From: Lacrimispora sphenoides JCM 1415
Lineage (GTDB): Bacteria > Bacillota > Clostridia > Lachnospirales > Lachnospiraceae
Direction: 5' to 3'
Assembly: GCF_900105615.1 (NCBI RefSeq)
Contig: NZ_LT630003.1
Coordinates: forward strand, 744,001 to 808,000
Length of the DNA: 64,000 bases
The position numbers and the translations under genes are program-made. Positions 61,821-64,000 of this stretch are shown in pieces; position 1 is the stretch's first letter, and each line of letters begins with the position of its first letter. Under the pieces are notes generated by a model. It saw nothing but the letters and a program-made list of their open reading frames with translations. It did not search any database and was not told where the DNA came from.

Positions 61821-62762
61821 TTATAAGGAAGTGTTGTATAGATCGTTTTTATTGTCGTTGTTATTTAAGAACGGGCGCTTATAATTTACTTTTATAACAA
61901 TGCCTCTGGCATAATCGCCAAAATTCTCACCAAAGATTGTTAAACCTCCGGGACGTCTGTTTAGGGAAGAAACTTCAAAGCGGAGGGTCCAATGATCCCT
62001 TGAAAGGTCGTATGCATCAAGGGTCAGGGAAGATTTTATCTCTTTATCAAGATATACACCTTGTTTATTGATTTCAAATCGTTTTAAGATACCATATTGA
62101 GCAGATAACCACCAGCCAGGAGTATATTTACCTCTTCGGTCGCCAAAATCACCGGGAGATACCCAGGTGCAGATAGGGTGTCCGTTTAAATACAGATTAA
62201 TATCAGACTCCCAATCGTTTTTAATATGAGGATATTCGGAACACATTTCAGCAGAAATTTCTATGTCAATTATCTCACACCCATCAGGCACGTAATTGGG
62301 TATTTCATATTCGACGTATCCGTCGCGAAACCAGACTAACTGGGCATGAATGCGCTCAGGATCATAAAAGAACTTGGGGTCATCGTGCCCTCCAATGATT
62401 TTCTCGTTGCTAGCAATACCGCAGGTGGGCTTAATTTCTGCTTTTGTATATTGACCTACACCCAGCTGTAATTCGTAATTTTGGATTTGATGATAATGGA
62501 CAGTGGGTAAACGCAATGTATACCATTGATTAACCAGTGAACAAACTTTTCCGGCTTTTTTTGTACGGGTGGAAAGAATCAGCCCGGCGGCCTCCAGCTT
62601 ATTGATGTGCGCTGTCATCATTGCACTGGTTACGCCTACTGCTTTTGCCAGGTCTTTGATATTGGCCTCGCCATGAGCTAAATGCTCGAGTATTTTAATG
62701 CGGACAGGACTTGATAAAGCCTCAAAAAATGGAAGGTTTTCTTCAGATACCCATATTTGCAT
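61821..62762 (-). CDS. ArsR-type winged-helix regulator with large C-terminal domain
   Basis: 313 residues. Residues 1-80 are an ArsR/SmtB-like winged helix (F-F-E-A-L-S-S-P-V-R-I-K-I-L-E-H-L-A-H-G, I-K-D-L-A-K-A-V-G-V-T-S-A-M-M-T-A-H-I-N-K-L-E). No metal-binding Cys pair is present. The remaining 230 residues are beta-rich and aromatic (Y-E-I-P-N-Y-V-P-D-G, I-N-L-Y-L-N-G-H-P-I-C-T-W, Y-T-P-G-W-W-L-S-A-Q-Y-G) and may bind a sugar ligand. It lies between two sugar-uptake loci and is divergent from the lipoprotein gene at 63133, a likely target. Confidence 0.8.
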   Translation of the reverse strand: MQIWVSEENLPFFEALSSPVRIKILEHLAHGEANIKDLAKAVGVTSAMMTAHINKLEAAGLILSTRTKKAGKVCSLVNQWYTLRLPTVHYHQIQNYELQLGVGQYTKAEIKPTCGIASNEKIIGGHDDPKFFYDPERIHAQLVWFRDGYVEYEIPNYVPDGCEIIDIEISAEMCSEYPHIKNDWESDINLYLNGHPICTWVSPGDFGDRRGKYTPGWWLSAQYGILKRFEINKQGVYLDKEIKSSLTLDAYDLSRDHWTLRFEVSSLNRRPGGLTIFGENFGDYARGIVIKVNYKRPFLNNNDNKNDLYNTSL

Positions 62763-62838
62763 GTTCTCGGCCTCCTTTGTTTTTTAATTCAATAGGCGAT
62801 TGCAAAACTCCGTTCACGCAATCATTTATTATAAACTG

Positions 62839-62847
62839 ATTATATCA
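62839..62847 (-). promoter_or_regulatory. Extended -10 of the ArsR-type gene
   Basis: On the minus strand TG-A-TATAAT (62847-62839), about 80 bases before the start, without a clear -35. The 370-base gap 62763-63132 otherwise holds only the facing promoter. Confidence 0.45.
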
Positions 62848-63028
62848 AAAGTTTATGGTCATGTATATATTAAGGACAATGATAAGAGTTTAATTACTTT
62901 TGAATTTGAGTCATTGTGCCTGGGTCATTAAATTAACTTTAATATTAATTCACTAGAATCTTTGAACAATAAGTGTGGGGGTAATATGTGAATAATATAT
63001 GAAAATATAGTAATATACATATGGAAGA

Positions 63029-63057
63029 TTGACGTAACATACAATAAAGTATATAAT
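63029..63057 (+). promoter_or_regulatory. Promoter of the second sugar-binding lipoprotein gene
   Basis: TTGACG at 63029-63034, 17-bp spacer, TATAAT at 63052-63057, 75 bp before the start codon. Confidence 0.8.
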
Positions 63058-63132
63058 TGAATTAACTTAAAAGTAAATACATAAAGAACTGGTAGTGTAG
63101 CGCAAATCAAACAGTAGACAGGAGGATTTGTA

Positions 63133-64000
63133 ATGAAAAAGAGAATGGCAGGTATGCTATTGTGTTTCGCCATGGTTTGTTCCGTGACGGCAGGCTGTGG
63201 GCAAACCGGGGCAAAGAAGGAGGCGGCGGGAAATTCGGCGGCAGGACAGGAGCAGACAAAAGAACAGTCAGCAGATGGAAGTACGGTGGGAAAAAATAAA
63301 TTTGTTAGGGATGGAACGGATTTGTCTTTATGGACGTTTCAGGCTTTGCATGTAGGCTTCTATACCGATATGGCGGACAAGTGGAATGAAGCCAATCCTG
63401 ACAAACCAATTAACTTGACGGTAACAACCGGAGACTCCAGTTCTATTCAGAATAAGCTCCTTGTAGCATGCCAGTCAGGTGAAGGCACACCGGATATTGC
63501 AGATATTGAGATTGGTTTTTATGCATCGTATTTGAAGGATAATTATTTATTGCCCATTAATGATGTTGTAGAACCTTATAAAAATGATGTTGTTATGTCC
63601 CGTATTGAAATGTACGGAGATCAGAAGGGAAACTATTATGGCATAGATTTCCATCTTGGCGCATCAGTCGCATATTACAATATGGATATTATGAAGGAAG
63701 CAGGAATTGATCCGGCGGCAATTGTAACCTGGGATGATTATGTAAAGGCCGGAAAGACCGTTCTTGAAAAAACCGGAAAGTACATGTGCGCGGTGGAAAC
63801 ATCAGACCTTTTCTTACCCCAGATGATGCTGCTTGAGAAGGGGGTACAGTATGTAGATGAAGCAGGTAAACCAAATCTCGCAACCAAAGAACATGCAGAG
63901 GTAATTGAGTTTATCAGAAGCATGATGGATGAAGGAATTTGCGAAGTTGCTCCGGGTGGTGGCTATCATTCAGAAGAATGGTTTGGTCACTTAAACGGCG
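63133..64000 (+). CDS. Sugar ABC transporter substrate-binding lipoprotein, 5' part
   Basis: The frame from ATG 63133 (GGAGGATTTGTA upstream) stays open for 289 codons to the window end, so the gene is cut. The signal peptide M-K-K-R-M-A-G-M-L-L-C-F-A-M ends with lipobox V-T-A-G-C-G. A Glu/Gly/Ser-rich linker follows, then the start of a family-1 solute-binding domain (L-S-L-W-T-F-Q-A-L-H-V-G-F-Y, N-K-L-L-V-A-C-Q-S-G-E-G-T-P-D-I-A-D-I-E). It resembles sugar-binding proteins of the arabinogalacto-oligosaccharide type. Permease genes probably follow outside the window. It is divergent from the ArsR-type regulator. Confidence 0.92.
   Translation, partial: MKKRMAGMLLCFAMVCSVTAGCGQTGAKKEAAGNSAAGQEQTKEQSADGSTVGKNKFVRDGTDLSLWTFQALHVGFYTDMADKWNEANPDKPINLTVTTGDSSSIQNKLLVACQSGEGTPDIADIEIGFYASYLKDNYLLPINDVVEPYKNDVVMSRIEMYGDQKGNYYGIDFHLGASVAYYNMDIMKEAGIDPAAIVTWDDYVKAGKTVLEKTGKYMCAVETSDLFLPQMMLLEKGVQYVDEAGKPNLATKEHAEVIEFIRSMMDEGICEVAPGGGYHSEEWFGHLNG

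Overview
The window looks like a Clostridia chromosome, most likely Lachnospiraceae close to Lacrimispora/Clostridium saccharolyticum-type organisms. This is inferred from gene content: a single-chain clostridial-type PurL, LIV-type sugar-acid importers, YesMN/LplABC sugar loci, DUF4867, and strong GGAGG ribosome sites. It is not from a database match. Coding is dense, with short operons and clear sigma-A promoters and intrinsic terminators.

Layout. 1-17.4 kb is mostly housekeeping: a DinG-type helicase tail, a LysR regulator, a sigma-like protein lacking core promoter-recognition regions, a histidine phosphatase, purL, a KimA-type K+ importer, a MerR regulator, a rubredoxin-fused NADH oxidoreductase, asnB with a permease, an orphan OLD nuclease and a sugar acetyltransferase. 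17.5-22.2 kb starts with a multi-helix structured element and then a four-gene sugar operon (xylulokinase, fructose-6-phosphate aldolase-like, DUF4867, fucose/arabinose isomerase-like). 22.3-24.5 kb holds a CPBP protease and a riboflavin transporter (ribU) under an FMN riboswitch.

24.5-33.75 kb is bracketed by an intact tRNA-Ala and a 56-nt copy of its 3' part (53/56 identical) that carries the complete tRNA terminator. This is the pattern of attL/attR left by tRNA-site integration. Inside are PhzF, Kup, gene remnants, a Dabb protein, a two-subunit 2-oxoacid:ferredoxin oxidoreductase and a beta-propeller protein. No integrase is visible.

33.9-48.7 kb is a large catabolic cluster: a divergent KDPG-aldolase-like/VOC fusion, a five-gene LIV-type ABC importer with a cre site in its leader, an IlvD/Edd dehydratase, a LacI regulator, a ketose-3-epimerase-like protein, an Fe-S old-yellow-enzyme reductase, a zinc dehydrogenase, an SDR and an FAD reductase. 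The likely job is uptake and dehydration/redox catabolism of an unidentified sugar acid, polyol or glycoside; the substrate is unknown.

48.9-64 kb is a polysaccharide deacetylase followed by an arabinose-oligosaccharide locus: YesM/YesN two-component system, LplA/B/C-type importer, two GH43 enzymes and a GH51 arabinofuranosidase, none with a signal peptide, so hydrolysis should be intracellular. A divergent ArsR-type regulator with a large C-terminal domain and a second sugar-binding lipoprotein (cut by the window end) follow.
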